25,254 nt of DNA from Nanobdellota archaeon (GTDB lineage: Archaea > Nanobdellota > Nanobdellia > Woesearchaeales > GW2011-AR9): positions 1 through 25,254 of the forward strand of contig JAUYQE010000027.1 in NCBI GenBank assembly GCA_030695605.1. Reading direction: 5' to 3'. A program made the position numbers and the translations under genes. The notes below the pieces were generated by a model. The model did no database searches and was not told the origin of the DNA. It saw nothing but the letters and a program-made list of their open reading frames with translations. Of the stretch, positions 19,050 to 25,254 are shown piece after piece; positions within the stretch are counted from its first letter, which is position 1, and every line of letters starts with the position of its first letter.

Positions 19050-20801
19050 GTGCTCGACGCTCTCCTTGCTCGCGCGGTGCGCCACCACCTTCCGCTAGAA
19101 GAGGCTTTGGAGTGCATCTGGTGGGACCACCGGCAACTCTTCTCATATCTGCTGAGCGATCAGAACGTAGAAGCGCCTGCTTATATCCTACCAGGCGGCT
19201 TTGATGACAGCAGATTTTTTCACGGCCTGTTCCCCCATAAAGGAAAACTGGTAAAAGTGCCTTTGGGCGTCTCCTGGAAAAGCGACGAGGGACCAAAATA
19301 TTACCATCTGGAGCGTGCCAAAAAGGGAGACGACACTTTCATTCTCCAAGAGCAATTGCAGCCCATTGAGACGGTTGTATATCTGCCTCTCACTACAACT
19401 CCATTCTCCCAGTCGTTCACGTTTGGCCTGAACAGCGATAAGAAGCCCCTGGTTAAAGGCCCTTTTCCAATCTTGGGAGGAGAAAGCCATGACCCCTCAT
19501 ATCCGCTCCTGCTAGCCGTTCCCGACCGCAAGATCGCACTCCCTAAAGACGAAAAAAAGCAGTTTACGTTTCAAGAATCATTGTATGGTTTTTTTTCAAA
19601 GCCATCTGAAGGAAATGCACTCGCCCATTACTTATGGGAAACTGCCACACCGAACACGTTTTGGTTTTTTCTCCACGACCTTTCTCAAGCAAAAAACAGC
19701 TCTGCCAAAGCCTTTTTCTTCCCCCAGCAAAAAAAAGAGCCGGTCCCTCTGCAGCTCGACCCGCTCCTGCGGGAAGAGAAGCTGAATTGGAAGAACCCCC
19801 GCAACATCGTGGAGTACCTCGACCGTTTTGTCGTCGGGCAGGCCGATGCGAAGAAGAAGATGGCCATTGTTTTTTCCCTGTATATGAAACGAACCCAGGC
19901 TGAAACTGAAAGCGTGGCACTGCCTAAAGGGCACTTGGTCCTCATTGGCCCCCCGGGCGTCGGAAAAACCTATATGACGGATCTTCTCGTCGAAAAAGCC
20001 GAGCTTCCCGTAGCCAAAACCTCGGCGACCGGAAAATCAGCCGCAGGCTATGTTGATGAAAGCCTTTCCACAGTCTTCTCTTCTTTTTGGGCCAAGACCA
20101 AAGGGGAAGAAGCGCCTTTTGGAGTGATATTTATTGATGAAATTGATAAAGTAGTCCATAGCGAATGGCGGGAGGACTTCTATGGGCCGAAACAGCAGGA
20201 AGAGCTCATCGGCTGGCTCGGGGGGACGTATGTGCAGATCGGCACGACGGAACGACGCAATCCTATCCGCATGAGTACAAATAATCTCTTGTTTATTACC
20301 GCCGGAGCTTTTGAAGGCGATGGGAAGCGCCTGGCAAAAATTATTGCCCAACGGCAAGGGGATCTGCAAGGGAGCATTTCCGGTTTTGGTCGCGAGGTGG
20401 CTCAGCCAAAAAAATATGTGGAACGGCTCCAGGCGGTCACGCCGGATGATTTAATTGCTTACGGTCTTCGCCCGGAATTGGTGCGCAGGCTGCCATTTAT
20501 CGGGGTTCTGAACCAGCTTACGGTCGATGATAAAATCAAGATCCTCAAAGGAACAGAAAAATCAGTTATTGGGCGATATCAGAACCTCTTTGCACTGGAG
20601 GGGTATTCGCTCTCCCTTGATGAAGCCGTTTACGAACTTCTCGCTAAAAGAAGCCCTCCCGAAGTCGGTGCCAGCGGCCTGGAAACTGCCTGCGAACAGC
20701 TCTTCCAGGAAATCCTCTTCAGCACAGAAGAATATGCAGATGGAGCACAGGTCATTCGTATCACGCCAGAGCTGGCGGAGAAATTACTGGAGAAGAAATA
20801 A
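19050..20801 (+). CDS. ClpX-like AAA+ ATPase with a novel N-terminal half
   Basis: This protein has 583 residues and a GTG start. Residues about 250-583 align with ClpX/HslU-type unfoldases: NIVEYLDRFVVGQADAKKKM, Walker A GPPGVGKT (300-307), Walker B FIDEIDK (D363, E364), sensor 1 near N411-412, and LIAYGLRPELVRRLPF with the Arg finger at 479-480. Differences are notable. The pore loop GYVG is GYVD (333-336). The ClpP-docking IGF loop reads SGF (444-446). The sensor 2 GAR is GAS (540-542), so the Arg is lost. Residues 1-250 have no zinc finger and match no domain I know. No clpP is nearby. Possibly a ClpP-independent remodelling enzyme. Confidence 0.8.
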   Translation: MLDALLARAVRHHLPLEEALECIWWDHRQLFSYLLSDQNVEAPAYILPGGFDDSRFFHGLFPHKGKLVKVPLGVSWKSDEGPKYYHLERAKKGDDTFILQEQLQPIETVVYLPLTTTPFSQSFTFGLNSDKKPLVKGPFPILGGESHDPSYPLLLAVPDRKIALPKDEKKQFTFQESLYGFFSKPSEGNALAHYLWETATPNTFWFFLHDLSQAKNSSAKAFFFPQQKKEPVPLQLDPLLREEKLNWKNPRNIVEYLDRFVVGQADAKKKMAIVFSLYMKRTQAETESVALPKGHLVLIGPPGVGKTYMTDLLVEKAELPVAKTSATGKSAAGYVDESLSTVFSSFWAKTKGEEAPFGVIFIDEIDKVVHSEWREDFYGPKQQEELIGWLGGTYVQIGTTERRNPIRMSTNNLLFITAGAFEGDGKRLAKIIAQRQGDLQGSISGFGREVAQPKKYVERLQAVTPDDLIAYGLRPELVRRLPFIGVLNQLTVDDKIKILKGTEKSVIGRYQNLFALEGYSLSLDEAVYELLAKRSPPEVGASGLETACEQLFQEILFSTEEYADGAQVIRITPELAEKLLEKK

Positions 20802-20834
20802 CCCAAAAAATAGTTCTCAAAGTCCCACGTAAAT

Positions 20835-20845
20835 CTTTATAAATA
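20835..20845 (+). promoter_or_regulatory. TATA box for the aIF2 gamma gene
   Basis: CTTTATAAATA is centred about 26 bases before the ATG at 20866. Confidence 0.6.
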
Positions 20846-20865
20846 CCCCTCGTTCTTGATGCCGT

Positions 20866-22263
20866 ATGGCCAAGAGAGAGAAGAAGAAAGCAGAAGCTGC
20901 CGAACTGCCCAGCGAACCGGGGAAAGAGACTCCAGGAACTCCCGAGCAGATGATCGAGCTACCAAAAGAGCCCGCTCCGAAAAAGAAAAGCAGCAAGAAA
21001 GAGAAAACTCCTTCTCCAAAGATCGAAACAGCAGCAAAGAAAGAGCTTCCCATCCAGCCCGAGCTGAACCTTGCTTTGGTCGGCCACGTCGATCATGGCA
21101 AAACGACTCTTACTGAGCGCCTGAGCGGCAAGTGGACGGACACCCATTCTGAAGAGCTGAAGAAAGGCATTACCATCCGCCTTGGCTATGCCGATTTTAC
21201 GATTGCAGAATGCCAAAAATGCAAGCTGCTCACGACGAAAGAAACCTGCCGGAAGTGCAATGGCCCTGCAGTTCCGTTACGGAAAATCTCTCTCGTCGAT
21301 GCCCCCGGGCACGAATCCTTGATGGCGACGATGCTCTCTGGAGCAGCCATCGTCGATGGTGCGCTGCTTCTCGTTGCAGCCAATGAGAAATGCCCGCAGC
21401 CGCAGACCAAAGAGCACCTCATGGCGCTGCAGATCACCGGCATGAAGAATGTTATTGTCGTCCAGAATAAAATCGATCTGGTCACCCATGAAGAAGCCTT
21501 GGCCAACTATCGCCAGATCCGGGAATTCCTTGCCAATACTCCCTACAAAGATGTGCCGATCATTCCCGTCTCCGCCCGGGCGAACGTGAACATCGATGTC
21601 CTTCTCGCAGCAATACAGGAGTATATCAAAACGCCGGCGAGAAATACTGATGTGGAACCGCTCATGCTGGTTGCTCGTTCTTTTGACATCAACAAGCCGG
21701 GAGCAAAACCAAAAAGCTTAGTGGGCGGCGTCCTGGGCGGAACCATGAAACAAGGAAAATTCAAGAGAGGTGATGAAATCGAAATCCGTCCGGGCTATAT
21801 GGTCGAAGAAAAGAACAAGCAGGTCTGGAAGCCTTTGCGCACGACGGTGAGCAACATCTTTTCCGGAGGAGTTTCCGTTCCGGAAATAACGCCCGGAGGC
21901 AGCATGGCCCTAGGCACATTACTGGATCCGTCCGTCGTCAAAGCGGATTCGTTAGGGGGCTCTTTAGTCGGCTTGCCGGACAAGATGCCACCAGTGCATG
22001 CGCAGATTATTATTGATACGCATTTGCTCGAGCGCGTGGTCGGAGCGAAAGAAGAAGTGGAAGTCAAGCCGCTGGCGAAGAACGAAATGCTCATGCTCAA
22101 CGTGAATGCTGCTGCTACCGTCGGCGTGGTCATTGACCCATCGAAGAAAAGTACCACGCTCGTCTTGCGCAAGCCCATCTGTGCGAATCCCGGTGATAGG
22201 ATAACGCTTTCCCGGCGGGTTGGCGACCGCTTCCGGCTGATTGGGTATGGGATATTGAAATGA
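20866..22263 (+). CDS. eif2g: Translation initiation factor aIF2 gamma subunit
   Basis: This 465-residue GTPase delivers initiator Met-tRNA to the small ribosomal subunit. G1 is GHVDHGKTT (73-81). The G2 region has KGITIRLGYAD. A zinc ribbon is formed by CQKC (116-119) and CRKC (128-131). DAPGHE (145-150) is G3, NKID (201-204) is G4 and SARANVNID is G5. Domains II and III (from about 265) carry the usual beta-barrels. An additional 60-65-residue N-terminal tail rich in Lys, Glu and Pro is unusual for the family. It follows the ClpX-like gene but has its own TATA box. Confidence 0.95.
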   Translation: MAKREKKKAEAAELPSEPGKETPGTPEQMIELPKEPAPKKKSSKKEKTPSPKIETAAKKELPIQPELNLALVGHVDHGKTTLTERLSGKWTDTHSEELKKGITIRLGYADFTIAECQKCKLLTTKETCRKCNGPAVPLRKISLVDAPGHESLMATMLSGAAIVDGALLLVAANEKCPQPQTKEHLMALQITGMKNVIVVQNKIDLVTHEEALANYRQIREFLANTPYKDVPIIPVSARANVNIDVLLAAIQEYIKTPARNTDVEPLMLVARSFDINKPGAKPKSLVGGVLGGTMKQGKFKRGDEIEIRPGYMVEEKNKQVWKPLRTTVSNIFSGGVSVPEITPGGSMALGTLLDPSVVKADSLGGSLVGLPDKMPPVHAQIIIDTHLLERVVGAKEEVEVKPLAKNEMLMLNVNAAATVGVVIDPSKKSTTLVLRKPICANPGDRITLSRRVGDRFRLIGYGILK

Positions 22264-22277
22264 AGGCTTGACGGAAT

Positions 22278-22287
22278 ACATATATAC
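22278..22287 (+). promoter_or_regulatory. TATA box for the EEP-family gene
   Basis: ACATATATAC is centred about 26 bases before the ATG at 22309. Confidence 0.5.
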
Positions 22288-22308
22288 CCGTTTTCTTTTT
22301 CTTTCTTC

Positions 22309-23118
22309 ATGGTCCGCCTCATCTGCTACAACATCGAATATTGCGAAGGCATCGAAGGCCTCTGGTACCAGTACCTCAAATTCTGGCGGACGTTCTTCCC
22401 GCCCCAAAGATTGGATGAGCGCATTGTCGCTGCACTCCGGAAAATAAAGCCCGATATCCTGGCGCTCGTGGAAGTAGATATCGGCTCTTTTCGGACGAAA
22501 GGAAAAGACGAAGTCCGCTTTATCGAAGAAAAGCTGGGCCTGAAAGACTTCGTGGAGAAGATCAAGTATCCCTGGCGGGGCTGGCTGCGGCTCTTCCACC
22601 ATGTGCCCATCATGAACAAGCAGGCCAATGCGCTGATCTCTAGGTACAAAATATCAAAAGTCATTTACCATGTGCTGCATGAAGGCACCAAGCGCGTCGT
22701 GATTGAAGCGAAGATTCACGTGCCGGAGGAAGTGACGCTGCTTCTCGTCCATTTAGCCCGCTTTGAGAAAGCCCGAGAAAAGCAAATGGAAGAGCTGGTG
22801 CACATTGTCAACAGCATTGCTACGCCCGTCATTCTCATGGGAGACTTCAACACATACCATGGGGAACAGGAGATAAAATTGCTGCTGAAAGGAACCAAGC
22901 TGCGGGACAGAGTAAATCTGGAGAAACACGCCCAACACCTGACACTGCCGGTTTGGCATCCTTCCAAACGACTGGATTATGTGCTGACGTCGCCAGAGAT
23001 AAAAGTCCGGCGCTACTCCGTCCTGCACTTCCACTTCTCGGATCATTTCCCGCTGCTGGTGGATTTTACGGTGAGGAAGAGAAGAAAGGGACAGAAAGCA
23101 CAAAAGAAGAAGCCTTAA
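22309..23118 (+). CDS. Endonuclease/exonuclease/phosphatase (EEP) superfamily protein
   Basis: This 269-residue protein has the EEP metal-dependent phosphoesterase signature: CYNIEYC (N8), LVEVD (E55), MGDFNTYHGE (D179, N181), LDYVLTS and FSDHFPL (D245-H246 catalytic pair). The family includes DNA repair endonucleases, sphingomyelinases and deadenylases. The substrate is open because the specificity loops are not diagnostic. A Lys/Arg-rich tail ends the protein. It precedes a PAP2-like membrane phosphatase, so both might act on phosphorylated lipids, but that link is only inferred from position. Confidence 0.85.
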   Translation: MVRLICYNIEYCEGIEGLWYQYLKFWRTFFPPQRLDERIVAALRKIKPDILALVEVDIGSFRTKGKDEVRFIEEKLGLKDFVEKIKYPWRGWLRLFHHVPIMNKQANALISRYKISKVIYHVLHEGTKRVVIEAKIHVPEEVTLLLVHLARFEKAREKQMEELVHIVNSIATPVILMGDFNTYHGEQEIKLLLKGTKLRDRVNLEKHAQHLTLPVWHPSKRLDYVLTSPEIKVRRYSVLHFHFSDHFPLLVDFTVRKRRKGQKAQKKKP

Positions 23119-23122
23119 AAAC
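23113..23122 (+). promoter_or_regulatory. TATA box for the divergent PAP2 gene
   Basis: CCTTAAAAAC is centred about 26 bases before the ATG at 23144 and overlaps the stop of the previous gene. Confidence 0.45.
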
Positions 23123-23143
23123 AAGAAAATCTTTCCTCCCGAC

Positions 23144-23554
23144 ATGAACAAAATCATCGCCGCCATCCTCTTCGCCGGCTTTGGCGCACAAGTGCTCAAG
23201 CTGATCCTCTACTGGTTCTCTCACAAAAAGCTCAGCTGGCACGATGTGGTCGTGACCGGCGGCATGCCCTCATCGCATACCGCTTTTGTGGTCGCTCTGG
23301 CCACGATTCTGTATTTGTTGGAAAGCACCAGCAGTGCTTTTGCCATTAGCTTAGTGCTGGCGTTCATCGTCATTCGGGACTCTCTAGGGGTGCGCCGTAC
23401 CGTCGGCCAGGAAGGCAAAGAGATTCAGCGGCTGCTGCGGATGCATAAGTTGAAATCGCGGTTTCATTATTCCCTGGGGCACAAGCCGGAAGAAGTCGTT
23501 GTGGGCGCTCTTATTGGCATCGCTGCGGCATTGTCTGTGTATTTGTTTTTCTAG
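23144..23554 (+). CDS. Divergent PAP2-family (DUF212) membrane protein
   Basis: This 136-residue protein has four likely membrane helices. GGMPSSHTAFV (about 39-49) and YSLGHKPEEVVVGALIG (about 108-124) are the two signature regions of the DUF212/divergent PAP2 family. VIRDSLGVRRTVGQ sits between them. PAP2 relatives remove phosphate from lipid phosphates in the membrane; DUF212 members keep the Ser-His and His residues but their activity is mostly untested. Confidence 0.85.
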   Translation: MNKIIAAILFAGFGAQVLKLILYWFSHKKLSWHDVVVTGGMPSSHTAFVVALATILYLLESTSSAFAISLVLAFIVIRDSLGVRRTVGQEGKEIQRLLRMHKLKSRFHYSLGHKPEEVVVGALIGIAAALSVYLFF

Positions 23555-23567
23555 CGGTAAGAGTTTC

Positions 23568-24368
23568 TTAGAAGTACCACTTTTCGACGGAGTGCAGTGC
23601 AGTTCCTTTGAATGCCCGGACTCGTTCTGCGGCGTTTCTGTACTGCGGCTGGGTTTCTCGCGCCTCTTTGAGGATCCTTCCCAGGTCGGAATCATTGGTC
23701 AGAATAGCAACCAGTTCTCCGGGATGCGCAGCAGCGTAGCCCATAGCTGCCTCGACCAGCCGGAAGTCGGTGTTGGAGTATGTGCCGTTCCGCTGCACCG
23801 CCGCAAAAGCGCCCTCGTACTGCCGCAGAGTGGTCTGCAGGCGCCGCAAGTCGCTGCGGAAAGCATCCAGGAGGTGCAGGGCCGCGATATGGTCATTTCC
23901 ATCGCCCGCTTCTTCCATCTCTTCATAGATCTGAGAGCGCTTCAGGGTAAGGTCATTGCTCCGCCTCGAGCGGCGGCTGGCTTTTCCCCCCTCAAATTGG
24001 CGAACAGGCTTGAGGGGGCGTTTCTTTTCCGGCTCTTTTCCCCAGCGGAGAACTGATTTCAGATGTTCTTCAAATTGCCGTACTTCTTGCAGGACTTCCG
24101 GAATCGTATATACTTTGGCATTCGTAACCAAGTGCTGCAAGCGCCACTGGAGTACCTGATGGCCTTCCTGGACGAGCGCTTTCAGCGTATGCAATGACAA
24201 GCTTCTGCTGGCAGCGTACAACTCTTGGGCGAACTCCCTCCGGCCAGGATAGTAATCTAAGAAACACGTATCCACGAGAGCAAGATGGCATTCGTCGAGC
24301 ACATCTTCGAGTGCATATTCAACTTTTCCGTCGCGAATGTGGGAATGGAGCATGTTCTGTTTTTTCAC
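23568..24368 (-). CDS. PIN-domain-like protein with a large internal insertion
   Basis: This 266-residue protein has the spaced acids of a PIN nuclease: LVDTCFLDYY (D33), PEVLQEVRQFEEH (E91/E95), TYSNTDFRLVEAAMGYA (D201) and AILTNDSDLGRIL (D226, D228). PIN domains are Mg2+-dependent RNases. Between E95 and D201 lies a basic, helical insertion of about 100 residues (KEPEKKRPLKP, SRRSRRSND), so it is about twice the normal length. No VapB-like antitoxin gene adjoins it, so a VapC role is doubtful and an RNA-processing role is possible. The start is GTG at 24368 or ATG at 24353 (residue 6). Confidence 0.7.
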   Translation of the reverse strand: MKKQNMLHSHIRDGKVEYALEDVLDECHLALVDTCFLDYYPGRREFAQELYAASRSLSLHTLKALVQEGHQVLQWRLQHLVTNAKVYTIPEVLQEVRQFEEHLKSVLRWGKEPEKKRPLKPVRQFEGGKASRRSRRSNDLTLKRSQIYEEMEEAGDGNDHIAALHLLDAFRSDLRRLQTTLRQYEGAFAAVQRNGTYSNTDFRLVEAAMGYAAAHPGELVAILTNDSDLGRILKEARETQPQYRNAAERVRAFKGTALHSVEKWYF

Positions 24369-24386
24369 TGAGTTTATTTTTAGTTC

Positions 24387-25254
24387 TTATGTTCTGATGT
24401 GCCATTCTTTGAGCACGTCGTACACCATATATCGCCCATTAGCCAGGCTGCCGCTCATGCCCGGCGAATCGCAGAACATGTTGGCGAAATTGGGATAGCG
24501 AGGATCCCGAGCAATGATGTAATCGTCATAGCCTTTGATTTTTACCTGGATGCCTACCTGATCTTCCTGGAGATCTTCCACCCGCAGCTGCGGAAAGAGC
24601 AGCCGAATTCTCTTGATAAACGCTTCGGGGCCACAGCGATCATGGGTGTAGTCTGTCTTGCTTTCCACCGGCCGGCCGAGCGGCCCCAGCAAAACGGTGT
24701 TTCCAATATGGGCCATGCCGTCTGCACCTAACTCAAACGTGGGCGTCAGATGGACGCCAGCCATGGCTTTCTGGTTTCCCCATTGGTCGAACATGCCGGG
24801 AATGGGCTCTGGCACCGGATACACATTCATGCCCTGCATCCATAATTCTGGCCGGGACTTTTTGTTAAACTTCATGAACTCCCCGCGCAAAGGCCGGATG
24901 ACATACGGGAACTCCGGATTCACCCGGCGCGCCACTTCGTCTGCAAATAATCCCGCGGCATTGACCACCAAGCCGGCCTGCACTTCGTATTCCAGGTCAT
25001 CCTGGGACACTTGCAGGACAAAATCATCGCCCACGGGAATAATGTTTTTTATACACGCTTTTCTCAGCACAATGCCTTCTTTTTTTTCCACAATTTTAGC
25101 GAGGTCCCGCACATACGTCGCCGCATCAATGATGCCCGTTTGCTTGGTATGAAACCCGGCGATAGCCTCTATATTGGGCTCCAGTTCTCTGATGGCTTCC
25201 CGCGGGAGATACTCGATATCGACACCTTTTTCTTGGGCGCGATCATACAAAGAG
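24387..25254 (-). CDS. FAD-dependent oxidoreductase, L-2-hydroxyglutarate/glycerol-3-phosphate dehydrogenase-like (partial)
   Basis: The C-terminal 289 residues or so are visible and the frame is open at the window edge; the FAD-binding N-terminus lies outside. GIIDAATYVRDLAKI, VVNAAGLFADEVARR, PLRGEFMKFNK and PVPEPIPGMFDQWG then GVHLTPTF match the DAO-family layout of LhgO-like enzymes. DSPGMSGSLANGRYMVYD ends the flavin site. The substrate may be L-2-hydroxyglutarate, glycerol 3-phosphate or an amino acid; this part cannot decide. The flavin-attached or membrane partner, if any, is not in the window. Confidence 0.8.
   Translation of the reverse strand, partial: SLYDRAQEKGVDIEYLPREAIRELEPNIEAIAGFHTKQTGIIDAATYVRDLAKIVEKKEGIVLRKACIKNIIPVGDDFVLQVSQDDLEYEVQAGLVVNAAGLFADEVARRVNPEFPYVIRPLRGEFMKFNKKSRPELWMQGMNVYPVPEPIPGMFDQWGNQKAMAGVHLTPTFELGADGMAHIGNTVLLGPLGRPVESKTDYTHDRCGPEAFIKRIRLLFPQLRVEDLQEDQVGIQVKIKGYDDYIIARDPRYPNFANMFCDSPGMSGSLANGRYMVYDVLKEWHIRT

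Noticed and set aside
23568..24368. VapC toxin assignment
   Set aside because: Size is about twice that of VapC and no antitoxin gene adjoins it.

Overview
This window is chromosomal DNA from an archaeon. It encodes the aIF2 gamma subunit, Alba, ribosomal protein eS17 and a class I lysyl-tRNA synthetase. It has two tRNA-Leu genes without an encoded CCA. Many genes have a TATA-like box about 22-30 bases before the start codon with almost no leader, while second genes in operons often carry a Shine-Dalgarno (SD) sequence. Compact, tightly packed genes, bacterial-type MetK and a ClpX-like ATPase suggest an uncultured, possibly DPANN-type lineage. That placement is inference only.

Layout. 1-1417 (minus) is a CPA2 cation:proton antiporter cut by the window edge. 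1641-2468 (minus) is an AT-rich inositol-monophosphatase-like gene. 2616-3821 is a TctA-family membrane protein. 3826-5144 (minus) is a coupled pair of unknown genes, divergent from an XRE-CBS regulator (5257-5811) whose promoter carries two perfect palindromes. 5929-6366 is an AT-rich guanine-deaminase-like gene. 6467-8866 holds a divergent MetK paralogue followed by canonical MetK. 8868-11166 (minus) is a PRPP synthase operon with a DUF4190-like membrane protein, interrupted by an in-frame TAA, and a tiny repeat protein. 11268-13427 holds lysK and a dCMP-deaminase-like gene.

13430-15378 (minus) is a defence/stress patch: a DUF4258 plus YgiT-AbrB toxin-antitoxin pair, a small protein with a SpoT-like HD hydrolase, and a RelE-type module. 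The RelE module is bracketed by tRNA-Leu(UAG) and a copy of that tRNA's 3' end. 15379-15800 contains tRNA-like debris, tRNA-Leu(UAG) and a tandem hairpin array. 15915-17669 is a second CPA2 antiporter. 17678-18124 (minus) is unknown, followed by tRNA-Leu(CAG) and another hairpin cluster.

18479-22263 is an information-processing and protein-handling block: eS17, Alba, a ClpX-like AAA+ protein with a new N-terminal half, and aIF2 gamma. 22309-23554 holds an endonuclease/exonuclease/phosphatase-fold enzyme and a divergent PAP2 membrane protein. 23568-24368 (minus) is a PIN-domain protein. 24387 to the edge (minus) is an FAD-dependent oxidoreductase.

The strongest leads are the ClpX-like ATPase with altered key motifs, the tandem MetK pair with one copy lacking catalytic residues, the tRNA-Leu hairpin leader that duplicates the acceptor strand, and the short tRNA-bounded insertion carrying a toxin-antitoxin pair.
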